Shown in pieces: positions 27,263 to 38,809 of a stretch of DNA of 51,444 nt. The stretch is from Burkholderiales bacterium (GTDB taxonomy: Bacteria; Pseudomonadota; Gammaproteobacteria; Burkholderiales; Casimicrobiaceae): the NCBI GenBank assembly GCA_020847675.1, contig JADLBN010000286.1, positions 1 to 51,444 of the forward strand, given 5' to 3'. Made by a program: the position numbers and the translations under genes. The notes under the pieces were generated by a model that did no database searches, was not told where the DNA came from, and was given only the letters and a program-made list of their open reading frames with translations. Within the stretch, counting starts at the first letter, position 1. Each line of letters starts with the position of its first letter.

Positions 27263-27748
27263 ATGAAAGGCGATCGCCAGGTCATCAAGCATCTCAACGC
27301 GGTGCTCACCAACGAGCTCACCGCGATCAACCAGTACTTCCTTCACGCGCGGATGTTCTCGAACTGGGGCCTCGCGCGCCTCGCCGAACTCGAGCGGCAC
27401 GAGTCGATCGACGAGATGAAACACGCCGACCGGCTGATCGAGCGGATCCTGTTCCTCGAGGGGCTGCCCAACGTCCAGGACCTGCACAAGGTCCGGATCG
27501 GCGAGAACGTCAAGGAGGCGCTCGAGTGCGACCTCGCACTCGAGATGGAAGCGCACCCGGCGCTCAAGGCCGCGATCGCGCACTGCGAGTCGGTCAAGGA
27601 CTACGTGTCGCGCGAGGTATTCGAGGAGATCCTCGAGAGCGCGGAGGAGCACATCGACTTCCTCGAGACCCAGCTCGAGCTGATCGAGAAGCTGGGAATG
27701 CAGAACTACCTGCAGTCCGCGATCTCCGGACTCAAGGAAGCGTCGTAG
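27263..27748 (+). CDS. bfr: Bacterioferritin
   Basis: A 161-aa haem-containing ferritin that oxidises and stores iron in a 24-mer. All ferroxidase ligands are present at standard positions (E18, E51, H54, E94, E127, H130), and M52, the inter-subunit haem ligand, is conserved ([10 protein letters not shown]). The protein ends [11 protein letters not shown]. Iron import (ftrABCD), storage (bfr) and release (bfd) genes are therefore adjacent. Confidence 0.97.
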   Translation: MKGDRQVIKHLNAVLTNELTAINQYFLHARMFSNWGLARLAELERHESIDEMKHADRLIERILFLEGLPNVQDLHKVRIGENVKEALECDLALEMEAHPALKAAIAHCESVKDYVSREVFEEILESAEEHIDFLETQLELIEKLGMQNYLQSAISGLKEAS

Positions 27749-27823
27749 GCCGCAGACCGGCGCGGGTGCCCCGCCCCGTCGCGTCGGACCGAAGCGCGAG
27801 AACCCGCGGCTCGGGATGCCGGG

Positions 27824-28750
27824 TCAGCCGCCGTCGCCGCGCGCGGGCAGGACGACCGACCCGCGCCGGACGGCAATCGCCACGAGAGTCGCGAGGCCGG
27901 CGCCGATGAACGCGATGCCGGCCCACTCGTTCGCCTCGAGACGCTCACCCAGCGCAATCATCGACGTCAGGAGCGCGATCGGCGGAATCGCGAAGATGTT
28001 GAGCGACGCCGTCCCTGCGGGAAGGCGCCTCAGGACCACGATCCAGAGGAGAAAGCCCAGGGCGGTCGAGATCGCGCCGACGTAGAACAGAAGCGCGGCT
28101 TGAACGAAGCTCCAGTGCGTCGGCGGCAGGTCGAACAGGAGCGGCAGCATCGAGAGCGGCACGACGCCGACCAGCATCTGCCACGCCGCGAAGTTGAGAG
28201 GGTCCGCCGGGCGACGCTCCTGGAAATACTTGGTGGAGACGGTACCGGCCGCCCAGCCCAGCCCGGAGAGCGTCGCCCAAAGCTTGGGCCGCAGGTCGCC
28301 GTGCCAGTCCCAGGGCGCAACGACGAGGACCAGTCCGGCGAACGCCAGCGCCACGGCGAGCCACTGCGCGCCTCTCAGCCGCTCGCCGAGCACGATGCGC
28401 GCGATCACGAGCGTCCAGAACGGCATCGTGAACACGAGCACCGCGGTGCGCCCGGCGCCGCCTCCGGCGAGCGCGATGGTCGTGGTGCCGAAGTTGATCG
28501 TCACCTGGAAGAACGCGGTGACGACGATCGCGGTCCAGGTCGACTGCGGCGCGAGCGGGACGCGCATCGCGGCCATCGCGACGAACAGCACCGCAACCGC
28601 GAGCCAGATGCGCTGGACCGTGAACACGATCGCGTCGGCCTGCGCCAGCGCGAGCTTCATCACCAGCCAGTTGAAGCCCCAGATCGCGACCAGCAACGCC
28701 AGCGCGGCCCAGGCCGCGCGCTGCGATCCGGCGACCCCTCCCGCGTTCAC
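27824..28750 (-). CDS. EamA/DMT-superfamily transporter
   Basis: A 308-aa protein of ten helices in two EamA repeats (AALALLVAIWGFNWLVMKLAL near the start; LWATLSGLGWAAGTVSTKYF opening the second half). It differs in sequence from the DMT protein at 17.4 kb. The GTG start overlaps the stop of the upstream alpha/beta hydrolase gene as GTGA. The substrate cannot be inferred; coupling to the hydrolase suggests they share a transcript and perhaps a metabolite. Confidence 0.88.
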   Translation of the reverse strand: MNAGGVAGSQRAAWAALALLVAIWGFNWLVMKLALAQADAIVFTVQRIWLAVAVLFVAMAAMRVPLAPQSTWTAIVVTAFFQVTINFGTTTIALAGGGAGRTAVLVFTMPFWTLVIARIVLGERLRGAQWLAVALAFAGLVLVVAPWDWHGDLRPKLWATLSGLGWAAGTVSTKYFQERRPADPLNFAAWQMLVGVVPLSMLPLLFDLPPTHWSFVQAALLFYVGAISTALGFLLWIVVLRRLPAGTASLNIFAIPPIALLTSMIALGERLEANEWAGIAFIGAGLATLVAIAVRRGSVVLPARGDGG

Positions 28751-29643
28751 GTCGCGTCGAGGAAGCGCTCGACCGCGCGCGCCACCGCCTCGGGCTGGTC
28801 GTGGTGCAGCATGTGCCCCGCGTCCGGGACGACCACGAGTCGCGCGTCGCGGATCTCGCTCATGCGCCCGCGCACGAGGTCCAGACCGTTGCCCGGCATC
28901 TCGCCCTCGGGGTGGCCCGCGAGCCAGTGCGGGATGCGCGACTCCGCGCCCGCGACCCACAGCACCGGCGCGGCGATCCGCCTCCAGATGGCGACCATCT
29001 CGGAGAGCCGGTAGACCGACGGGAACGGCAGCTTGTGCCGCGGGTCGGACGCGAGTTCCGCGCTGCCGTCCTCGCGCACCCGCGCCCACCACGAGGCGAG
29101 GAACTCGGCGCGCTCGCGCGGCAGGCGCGGGTTGTTCTTCTGCAGGCGGTCGGCTACCGCGGAGAGATTCGCGTACGGCGTGAAACCGGGCGGATCGCGC
29201 AGCGCATCGAGCCAGGCCTCGTACTTGCGCGGCGCGGCGTCGTCGGCTTCCGCGGGAATGCCGAAACCGTCGAGCGAAATCGCGCGGCGCACGCGCGCGG
29301 TCCGAACGCCGGCGTAGATCATCGCGACGTTGCCGCCGAGGCTGTGCCCGGCGAGGTCGATCGTCTCGCCGGGCGCGAACGCCTCGACCAGCGCGTCGAG
29401 GTCGGCGACGTAGTCGGCGAACCAGTAGCCCTGCGGCTGCCAGTCGCTGCCGCCGTACCCGCGCAGGTCGGGCGCAATCACGTGGCGCTCGCCCGCGAAC
29501 GCGTCGACCAGGAACTGGAACGACGCGGCCACGTCCATCCAGCCGTGCACGAGGAAGAGCTTCGGCGAGCCGGCCTCGCCCCACTCGAGCACCCGGTGCC
29601 CGAGGCCGCGCAGTTCGATGCGGCGTGCGCGCGCGGGCTTCAT
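28747..29643 (-). CDS. Alpha/beta hydrolase
   Basis: A 298-aa cytoplasmic alpha/beta-fold hydrolase. The oxyanion HGWMD follows strand 3, APDLRGYGGSD is typical, the nucleophile elbow is AGHSLGGN, and the catalytic His is in VVPDAGHMLHHDQPEAV. Substrate class (ester, epoxide or haloalkane) is not determinable. The start at 29643 was chosen at the beginning of recognisable similarity; the frame stays open far upstream only because dnaE lies on the other strand. Confidence 0.88.
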   Translation of the reverse strand: MKPARARRIELRGLGHRVLEWGEAGSPKLFLVHGWMDVAASFQFLVDAFAGERHVIAPDLRGYGGSDWQPQGYWFADYVADLDALVEAFAPGETIDLAGHSLGGNVAMIYAGVRTARVRRAISLDGFGIPAEADDAAPRKYEAWLDALRDPPGFTPYANLSAVADRLQKNNPRLPRERAEFLASWWARVREDGSAELASDPRHKLPFPSVYRLSEMVAIWRRIAAPVLWVAGAESRIPHWLAGHPEGEMPGNGLDLVRGRMSEIRDARLVVVPDAGHMLHHDQPEAVARAVERFLDAT

Positions 29644-29659
29644 GCCCGGCACGACGAAG

Positions 29660-29971
29660 TCAGCGCTTCCTGCACAGGCTCGCGCCGTCGGTCCAGCCGG
29701 TGCGGTAGTTGCCGTCCTGCGCGTAGCGCTGCGCATCGCGTCGCTGCGGCCCGGTCGCGCTCGCGCAGCCGTCGGCGTAACCCTGCCGGTAGGGCAGCGG
29801 GAATCCCGACAGGTTGACCGGCGGCGGCGGCGGCTCGGCCGTGCGCGGCAGCGGCGGCGCGCTGGGCAACGCGGGCGCGGGGGCCGGCGTGGCCGGCCCG
29901 GTCGCAGGTCCCGTCGACGCGCACCCGGCGACGAGGACAGCGGCGGCGACGCCGGCGAGGAAACGCGACAT
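29660..29971 (-). CDS. Small Pro-rich lipoprotein, unknown function
   Basis: A 103-aa predicted lipoprotein: MSRFLAGVAAAVLVAGC with lipobox LVAGC, then a Pro/Ala/Thr-rich linker (about 20-57), and a C-terminal domain GFPLPYRQGYADGCASATGPQRRDAQRYAQDGNYRTGW with two Cys that could form a disulfide. I recognise no named family. The start is set by the signal peptide. It is divergent from dnaE, 155 bp away, with a mirrored promoter-like repeat between them. Confidence 0.75.
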   Translation of the reverse strand: MSRFLAGVAAAVLVAGCASTGPATGPATPAPAPALPSAPPLPRTAEPPPPPVNLSGFPLPYRQGYADGCASATGPQRRDAQRYAQDGNYRTGWTDGASLCRKR

Positions 29972-30038
29972 GGCGGGAATCCGGCGGCGGCGGGCGACGA
30001 ACGAGGGTCGCGGCCGGCGGTCGGCGCAGTAAAATTCG

Positions 30039-30119
30039 AGTGTACCGAATCGGCGGCGCGCTTTGAAGGTCGCCGCGGTTCCGCACGCGCGATCCGAGCT
30101 TCCGCGCCCTCGGTACACT
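30039..30119. promoter_or_regulatory. Mirrored TACACT boxes in the dnaE/lipoprotein divergent region
   Basis: A perfect 10-bp inverted repeat, AGTGTACCGA (30039-30048) and TCGGTACACT (30110-30119), brackets 61 bp. Each copy ends in TACACT, a -10-like hexamer facing its gene. For dnaE the hexamer lies 7 bp before the ATG, implying a leaderless or nearly leaderless transcript. No convincing -35 was seen. Confidence 0.45.
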
Positions 30120-30126
30120 TTGCCCC

Positions 30127-33558
<3,432 letters not shown>

Positions 33559-33616
33559 ATCGCCGCAGCGCCGGCGCGCCCGCGTGCCAGCGGGCGCCGC
33601 AAGGACTCGCCCCGCG

Positions 33617-34801
33617 ATGATCTCGGCGAACCTGCGCACGCGCTACGCCGCGCTCGCCGCGCAACCCGGCGCGCTGCGGTTCCTCGCGCTGTCGCTGCCG
33701 ATGCGCCTGCCGATCGGGACGGTGGGACTGGGCACGCTCCTGCACCTGCGCGATCTCACCGGATCGATCGCGTTCGCCGGCAGCGTCGTCGGTGCGCAAC
33801 TCGTCGCGATGGCCGCGGCCGCGCCGCTCCTGGGGCGGATCGTCGACCGGCGGGGTCCGCGCGGCGTGCTCGTCGCCTGCGGACTCGTGTGCCCGATCGC
33901 ACTCGCCATGCTGCTCGCGGCGGGACCCCTCGGGATGTCCGGAGGAGTCGTCTTCGCCGTTGCCGTGGTCGCCGGCGCGTTCACGCCTCCGCTCACGGTG
34001 CTGGTCCGGACGCTGTGGCGGATGCGGCTGTCGGACCCGGCGCTGCGCCAGACCGCCTTCGCTACCGATGCGGTCGCCCTCGAACTCGCCTACACGGTCG
34101 GCCCGGCCCTGATCGCGCTCGCGGTGGCGCTCGGGCCGCCGGGGGCGCCGCTCGCCCTCGCGCTCGCGTTCACCGCTTCGGCGGTGCCGATCATGTTCGC
34201 CTCCGGAGGGCTCGACTGGTGGGTTCCGTCGGAACCTTCGGAGCGCCACCTGCTCGGCCCTTTGCGCGACGCCCGGCTCATCCGGCTCTACGCGACCACG
34301 TTCGCGCTCGCGCTGGCGTTCGGCGTGATCGAGGTCGCCTATCCGGCGTTCGGTCGGGCAGCAGGCGCCGATGCCTGGGGACCGGCGCTCCTCGCCATCT
34401 GCTCGATCGGCAGCGCGCTCGGCGGTGTCGCCTATGGCGGCCTGCACCTCGCCGCGCCGCTCGCGCGGCAGGTTCCGGTCGCGATGGCGCTGATCGCCCT
34501 CGGTCTCGCCGCGCACGTGCCGATTTCGGATCCCTGGCTGCTGGCGCCCGTGGCCGCACTCGCGGGCTTGCTGATCGCCCCCGCGATGACGATGGTTTCG
34601 CTGCTGGTCGCCGAGATCGCGCCGCCGAAGTACGCGACCGAGGCCTTCACCTGGTCGGTGACCGCGATCGTGACCGGCATCGGTGCGGGCATGGCTGCCG
34701 CCGGGGCGCTCATCGAGCGTGTCGGCCTCGGCAGCGCCTTCGCGATGAGCGCGGCGGCGGCGGCGCTCGCGTCAGCGCTCGCGGTCCGGTTGCGCCGCTG
34801 A
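33617..34801 (+). CDS. MFS transporter
   Basis: A 394-aa major facilitator with about 12 helices. Motif A-like GRIVDRRGPRGVLVACGL lies between TM2 and TM3, and a central loop (GGLDWWVPSEPSERHLLGPLRDARLIR) separates the halves. It resembles DHA1-type efflux carriers of unassigned substrate. The ATG at 33617 was preferred over one 33 bp upstream. It follows dnaE by 58 bp, and its last 30 bp overlap the 3' end of the opposing acyl-CoA ligase gene. Confidence 0.88.
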   Translation: MISANLRTRYAALAAQPGALRFLALSLPMRLPIGTVGLGTLLHLRDLTGSIAFAGSVVGAQLVAMAAAAPLLGRIVDRRGPRGVLVACGLVCPIALAMLLAAGPLGMSGGVVFAVAVVAGAFTPPLTVLVRTLWRMRLSDPALRQTAFATDAVALELAYTVGPALIALAVALGPPGAPLALALAFTASAVPIMFASGGLDWWVPSEPSERHLLGPLRDARLIRLYATTFALALAFGVIEVAYPAFGRAAGADAWGPALLAICSIGSALGGVAYGGLHLAAPLARQVPVAMALIALGLAAHVPISDPWLLAPVAALAGLLIAPAMTMVSLLVAEIAPPKYATEAFTWSVTAIVTGIGAGMAAAGALIERVGLGSAFAMSAAAAALASALAVRLRR

Positions 34802-36391
34802 GGCGTACGACTCGCGCAGTTCGGTCTTCAGCACCTTGCCGGCGCTGTTCTTCGGCAGGTCGGCGACGATCTCGTAGGCGCGCGGCCGCTTGAAGCGCGC
34901 GATCTCTCCGAGACACAGCGCGTCGAGGGACGCCTCGAAGCGCGATCGCGCGGCGGCGTCGGGCAGCTCCGCGCGCGGAACCACGCAGGCGACGACCTCC
35001 TCGCCCCACTCGCGGTGCGGGCGGCCGATCACCGCGACCTCGAGCACGTCCGGGTGGCGCAGCAGCGCTTCCTCGACTTCACGCGGATAGATGTTCGAGC
35101 CGCCGCTGATGATGAGGTCCTTGCTGCGGTCCTTGAGCGTGAGGAAGCCTCGCGCGTCGAGCACACCGACGTCGCCGGTGTGGAGCCACCCGCCGGCGAG
35201 CGTCTTCGCCGTCGCTTCCGGGTTGCGCCAGTATCCGCGCATGACCGTCGCACCGCGCACCAGCACTTCGCCGCAAGCGAATGTAGGGTCATACTCGACA
35301 TTCCCAGAAGCTGGGAAAGTCGAGTCTGACCCTACATTCGACACTGCATTCGCCACCCGCACCTCGATGCCGGTCTGCGCCACGCCGACCGAACCCAGCC
35401 GCGCGTCGTCGCCGCGCGCGACCGCGTCGGCGATCGCGTGGCGGTCCATCGCCGTGATGGTCATCGGCGACTCGCCCTGCCCGTAGATCTGCGCGAGCCT
35501 CGGTCCCAGCGCCGCGTACGCCGCCTTCGCATCCTGCACGTACATCGGTCCGCCCCCGTAGACGATCGTCTTCAGATGCCCGAGGCGTGCCCCCGCGAGC
35601 GCAGGTGCCTCGACGAAACGCTTGACCATCGTCGGCGCCGCGAAGAACAGCGAACGCTCCCAACGGCCGACCAGCCCGACGAGTTCGGCGGCGTCGAACC
35701 CGCCGGACTCCGGCACCACGTTGACCGCCGCGCGCGCGACGTGAGGCACCGCGTACAGGCCCGAGCCGTGCGACAGCGGAGCGACGTGCAGGATCGCGTC
35801 GCCCGGGGCAATCGCCTCGACGTCGGCGAGGAAACAGCGGGTCATCGCGGCGAGGTTCGCATGCGTGATCTCGACGCCCTTGGGCCGGCCGGTCGTGCCG
35901 CTCGTGTAGAAGAGCCACGCGGGGTCGTCGGACGCGACTGCTGCGGGCTTGCTCGTCGTATCCTCCGCGAGCAGATCGTGCTCGCGCCCGCCGACCACGA
36001 CCGCGCGCTCGAGCGTGGCGACGCGCAGGCCGCCAAGTGCCGCGTGCCAGTCTTCATCCACGAAGGCCCAGCGTGCGCCGCTGTCCTCCAGCACCCATGC
36101 CAGTTCCTTCGCGTGCAGCTTCGCATTGACCGGCACCGCGACGAGCCCCGCCCACCAGCACGCGAACATCGCGATCAGCGTGGCCGGATGGTTGCGCGCG
36201 ACCAGCGCGACACGGTCGCCGGCGTCGAGCCCCGCGGCCCGCATCGCCGCCGCCTGCCGCGCCACACCGGTGGCGAACGCGCGGTAGTCGAGCAGGACGC
36301 CGTCGCCCTGCGCGACGGCGGGGAGCGACGGCCACAGGTTCGCCGTGCGGTCGAGCAGCGACACGACGTTGGCTGCGCGGCCGGCGATCAT
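34772..36391 (-). CDS. AMP-forming acyl-CoA ligase with in-frame REP-like insertion
   Basis: An ANL-superfamily ligase of 539 aa activating a carboxylic acid to acyl-AMP and then acyl-CoA. The motifs are present: YTSGTTGRPKGVEITH (A3), YGQGES (A5), GEVLVRG (A6), GGWLHTGDVG (A7), DRSKDLIISGGSNIYPREVE (A8) and KNSAGKVLK with the catalytic Lys (A10). Residues about 351-371, just before GEVLVRG, are encoded by a 61-bp palindrome and have no counterpart expected in the family. The reading frame is intact. The start at 36391 was chosen; 36415 is possible. Substrate unknown. Confidence 0.9.
   Translation of the reverse strand: MIAGRAANVVSLLDRTANLWPSLPAVAQGDGVLLDYRAFATGVARQAAAMRAAGLDAGDRVALVARNHPATLIAMFACWWAGLVAVPVNAKLHAKELAWVLEDSGARWAFVDEDWHAALGGLRVATLERAVVVGGREHDLLAEDTTSKPAAVASDDPAWLFYTSGTTGRPKGVEITHANLAAMTRCFLADVEAIAPGDAILHVAPLSHGSGLYAVPHVARAAVNVVPESGGFDAAELVGLVGRWERSLFFAAPTMVKRFVEAPALAGARLGHLKTIVYGGGPMYVQDAKAAYAALGPRLAQIYGQGESPMTITAMDRHAIADAVARGDDARLGSVGVAQTGIEVRVANAVSNVGSDSTFPASGNVEYDPTFACGEVLVRGATVMRGYWRNPEATAKTLAGGWLHTGDVGVLDARGFLTLKDRSKDLIISGGSNIYPREVEEALLRHPDVLEVAVIGRPHREWGEEVVACVVPRAELPDAAARSRFEASLDALCLGEIARFKRPRAYEIVADLPKNSAGKVLKTELRESYASAAQPDRER
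35279..35339. repeat. REP-like palindrome R5 inside the acyl-CoA ligase gene
   Basis: Arms 35279-35307 and 35311-35339 (29 nt each) are reverse complements with two mismatches around AAG. The arms carry TAGGGTCATACTCGAC and its near-complement with GTCTGACCC, the same GTCTGAC core as the intergenic repeats. It is open in the ligase frame and adds about 20 residues. Confidence 0.85.
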
Positions 36392-36494
36392 GCGCTTTCG
36401 GCCCGCCGTCCGCACCGCGGCGGCTGCGCACCGGCCTCCCGGTCGAACGCGCCCGGTCCCGGGCGACGCGGCGAGGCCGGCACGACGCCCATCG

Positions 36495-37241
36495 TCAGTA
36501 CGTCGCCCGGCCGCCCGACAGGTCGAACACGGCGCCGGTCGAGAACGAGCAGTCTTCGCTCGCCAGCCAGCACACCATCGAGGCGATCTCGTCGACGGTG
36601 CCGAAGCGGCCCATCGGGATCTTCGACAGCATGAAGTCGATGTGCTGCTGCGTGATCTGGTCGAAGATCGCGGTGCGCACGGCGGCCGGCGTCACGCAGT
36701 TCGCGCGGATCCCGGTCTTCGCGAGTTCTTTTCCGATCGACTTGGTGAGCCCGATCACCGCCGCCTTCGACGCGCTGTAGGCCGACGCATTCGGATTGCC
36801 TTCCTTGCCCGCGATCGAGGCGATGTTCACGATGCGGCCGTAGTCGTGCTGCTTCATCACCGGCACGACCGCGCGGTTGCAGTAGAACAACCCGTGCACG
36901 TTGATGTCGAACACGCGCTTCCACGCGTCGACCGGGAACTCCCAGGTCGTGTGGTTGGGGCCCGCGATCCCGGCCGAGCAGACGAGCGCGTCGATGCGGC
37001 CGAACGCCTTCGCCGTGGCCGCGGTCGCGTGCTCGACTGCATGGGCATCGGCGACGTCGAGCGCATGGGTCAGCGTGCCGTGCCCGAGCGTCGCGGCGGC
37101 GGAGGCGAGCGCCTGCCCGTCGAGGTCCCACAGCGCCACGCGCGCACCCGAACTCGCCAGCCGCTTCGCCACCGCGAAGCCGATGCCCGCCGCACCTCCC
37201 GTGACGACGGCGGTGCGTCCCTCGAAATCCAGTCGGTTCAT
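36495..37241 (-). CDS. SDR-family NAD(P)-dependent oxidoreductase
   Basis: A 248-aa classical short-chain dehydrogenase/reductase. The cofactor motif is VTGGAAGIGFAVAKRL (TGxxxGxG), followed by VCSAGIAG (NAG-type), catalytic Ser in NIASIAGKEG, YSASK (Tyr-x3-Lys), and C-terminal STGAVFDLSGGRATY. It resembles 3-oxoacyl-ACP reductase-like or sugar/hydroxyacid dehydrogenases. The start at 37241 has a GGAGGG ribosome site 8 bp upstream. It lies 103 bp upstream of the acyl-CoA ligase gene on the same strand and could share its pathway. Confidence 0.93.
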   Translation of the reverse strand: MNRLDFEGRTAVVTGGAAGIGFAVAKRLASSGARVALWDLDGQALASAAATLGHGTLTHALDVADAHAVEHATAATAKAFGRIDALVCSAGIAGPNHTTWEFPVDAWKRVFDINVHGLFYCNRAVVPVMKQHDYGRIVNIASIAGKEGNPNASAYSASKAAVIGLTKSIGKELAKTGIRANCVTPAAVRTAIFDQITQQHIDFMLSKIPMGRFGTVDEIASMVCWLASEDCSFSTGAVFDLSGGRATY

Positions 37242-37368
37242 GTCCCGTTCCCTCCTTGAATCCGATGGTACCAGCGGGCCGCGGCGCACGGCCGCGGTCT
37301 GAGGCTTGCCGTTTGCCGCCCGGTGCGTCTAGCATGGGCAAACCATCCGCAACGCCCCCGAGCATCCG

Positions 37369-38628
37369 ATGGCACGAACCCGGCTCGCCGCGATCGCCGC
37401 CTGCGCCTTCGGCTCACTGATGGTGGCGCCTTCCGTCCTCGCCGGACCGTCGCGCGGAGCGACGGAAGCACAGACCCCCGTCGTCAGCGCTTTCTCGTCG
37501 CCGCTCGAGGCCGCGCGGTTCCTCGCCGGGCCGGGCGTCACCGTCAGCAATGCCGCCTGGAGGGGCGACGTCGGAATCGGCGGGTTCTCCGGTGCACAGG
37601 CCGAAGTCGGCTTCGACGCCGGCGCGCTGCTGACGAGCGGATTCCGCGACACGATCTTCCGGCCGAACCTCTACTTCGAGACGACCGGTGTCCACCAGGG
37701 CGCGGATGCGCTGGGCGACCCCGATCTCGACTCGATGAGCGCGCCTTACGCCACGTTCGATGCGGCGGTTCTGGAGTTCGATGTCACCACCGATGCCACG
37801 ACGATCGGAATTCGCTACGTGTTCTCGTCGGAGGAGTTCAACGAGTGGGTCGGCTGGGCCTACAACGACGTGTTCGCGATCTTCGTCAACGGCGTGAACT
37901 GCGCGCTCGTCGGGGCGAAGCCGGTGTCGGTCGATACGATCAACCTCGACAGCAACCTCCCGCTCTTCGTCGACAACACGGGTTCGGTGCGAGAGATCGA
38001 GATGGACGGCCTCACGGTCGACCTGACCTGCACGGCGCAGGTGACGCCCGGCGTCCCCAACCATGTGAAGCTCGCCGTCGCCGACGTCGCCGACCCGCTG
38101 GTGGACTCCGTGGCCTTCGTCGCCGCGCACGGGATCGTGCCCGGGGGACCGCCGCAGCCGGGCGCGCGCGCGACCGCGGTCGAGTACATCGACGCGACGT
38201 TCGGTCACTATTTCTTCACGTCGAAGGTCGACGAGATCGCGGCCCTCGACAACGGGACGATCCCCGGCTGGAGGCGCACCGGCGAGTCGTTCACCGTCTG
38301 GACCGGAGGCGCGGGGCTGGTCGACGTGTGCCGCTTCTTCACCCCGGCGTTCGCACCGAAGGTCTCCCACTTCTACACGGCCACCGGCGCCGAGTGCGCC
38401 TGGCTGCGCAGGAACCCGATCTGGATCGACGAGGGCCTCCCGTTCCGCGTTGCGCTTCCCGACGCCGCCGGGCATTGCCCGACCGGGGTCAGGCTCTATC
38501 GCCTCTACAACAACGGCCAGACCGGAGCGCCCAACCACCGCTACACGACGAGCCCCGCGATCCGCGAGCAGATGATCGGCCAGGGCTTCGTGCCGGAGGA
38601 CACGAACGACTGGTGCGTCGCGAACTGA
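37369..38628 (+). CDS. Secreted choice-of-anchor L plus DUF5648-like protein
   Basis: A 419-aa exported protein with a signal peptide (about 1-24, ending VLAGP). The first domain (about 40-255) matches the choice-of-anchor L type (AARFLAGPGVTVSNAAWRGDVGIGGFSG..., IRYVFSSEEFNEWVGWAYNDVFAIFVNG). The C-terminal domain (about 262-419) resembles DUF5648 beta repeats: HYFFTSKVDEIAALDNG, HFYTATGAECAWLRRNP and NHRYTTSPAIREQMIGQGF. No PEP-CTERM or LPXTG anchor follows. These domains occur in extracellular adhesin or matrix-like proteins; the ligand is unknown. Confidence 0.82.
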   Translation: MARTRLAAIAACAFGSLMVAPSVLAGPSRGATEAQTPVVSAFSSPLEAARFLAGPGVTVSNAAWRGDVGIGGFSGAQAEVGFDAGALLTSGFRDTIFRPNLYFETTGVHQGADALGDPDLDSMSAPYATFDAAVLEFDVTTDATTIGIRYVFSSEEFNEWVGWAYNDVFAIFVNGVNCALVGAKPVSVDTINLDSNLPLFVDNTGSVREIEMDGLTVDLTCTAQVTPGVPNHVKLAVADVADPLVDSVAFVAAHGIVPGGPPQPGARATAVEYIDATFGHYFFTSKVDEIAALDNGTIPGWRRTGESFTVWTGGAGLVDVCRFFTPAFAPKVSHFYTATGAECAWLRRNPIWIDEGLPFRVALPDAAGHCPTGVRLYRLYNNGQTGAPNHRYTTSPAIREQMIGQGFVPEDTNDWCVAN

Positions 38629-38740
38629 CGCCGGATCGGAAGTTTGGGCGATTATTCGCGTTGCCTGCCGGTCGCGTGCGGGCCATCATGATCCCGGCCG
38701 GATGGCTCTCCTCGATCCGGCCGACGGAAACCCCACCCTC

Positions 38741-38767
38741 GCCCCCGCCAGCGCGGGGGCATTTCTT
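38741..38767 (+). terminator. Rho-independent terminator after the secreted protein gene
   Basis: An 8-bp GC stem (GCCCCCGC / GCGGGGGC around CAGC) is followed by ATTTCTT. It lies 113 bp past the stop of the choice-of-anchor gene and 43 bp before the oxidoreductase ATG, separating the two transcripts. Confidence 0.65.
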
Positions 38768-38809
38768 GCGGCGGCACCGGCCGCATCCCGTTCGAAGTAC
38801 CATCCGCCG

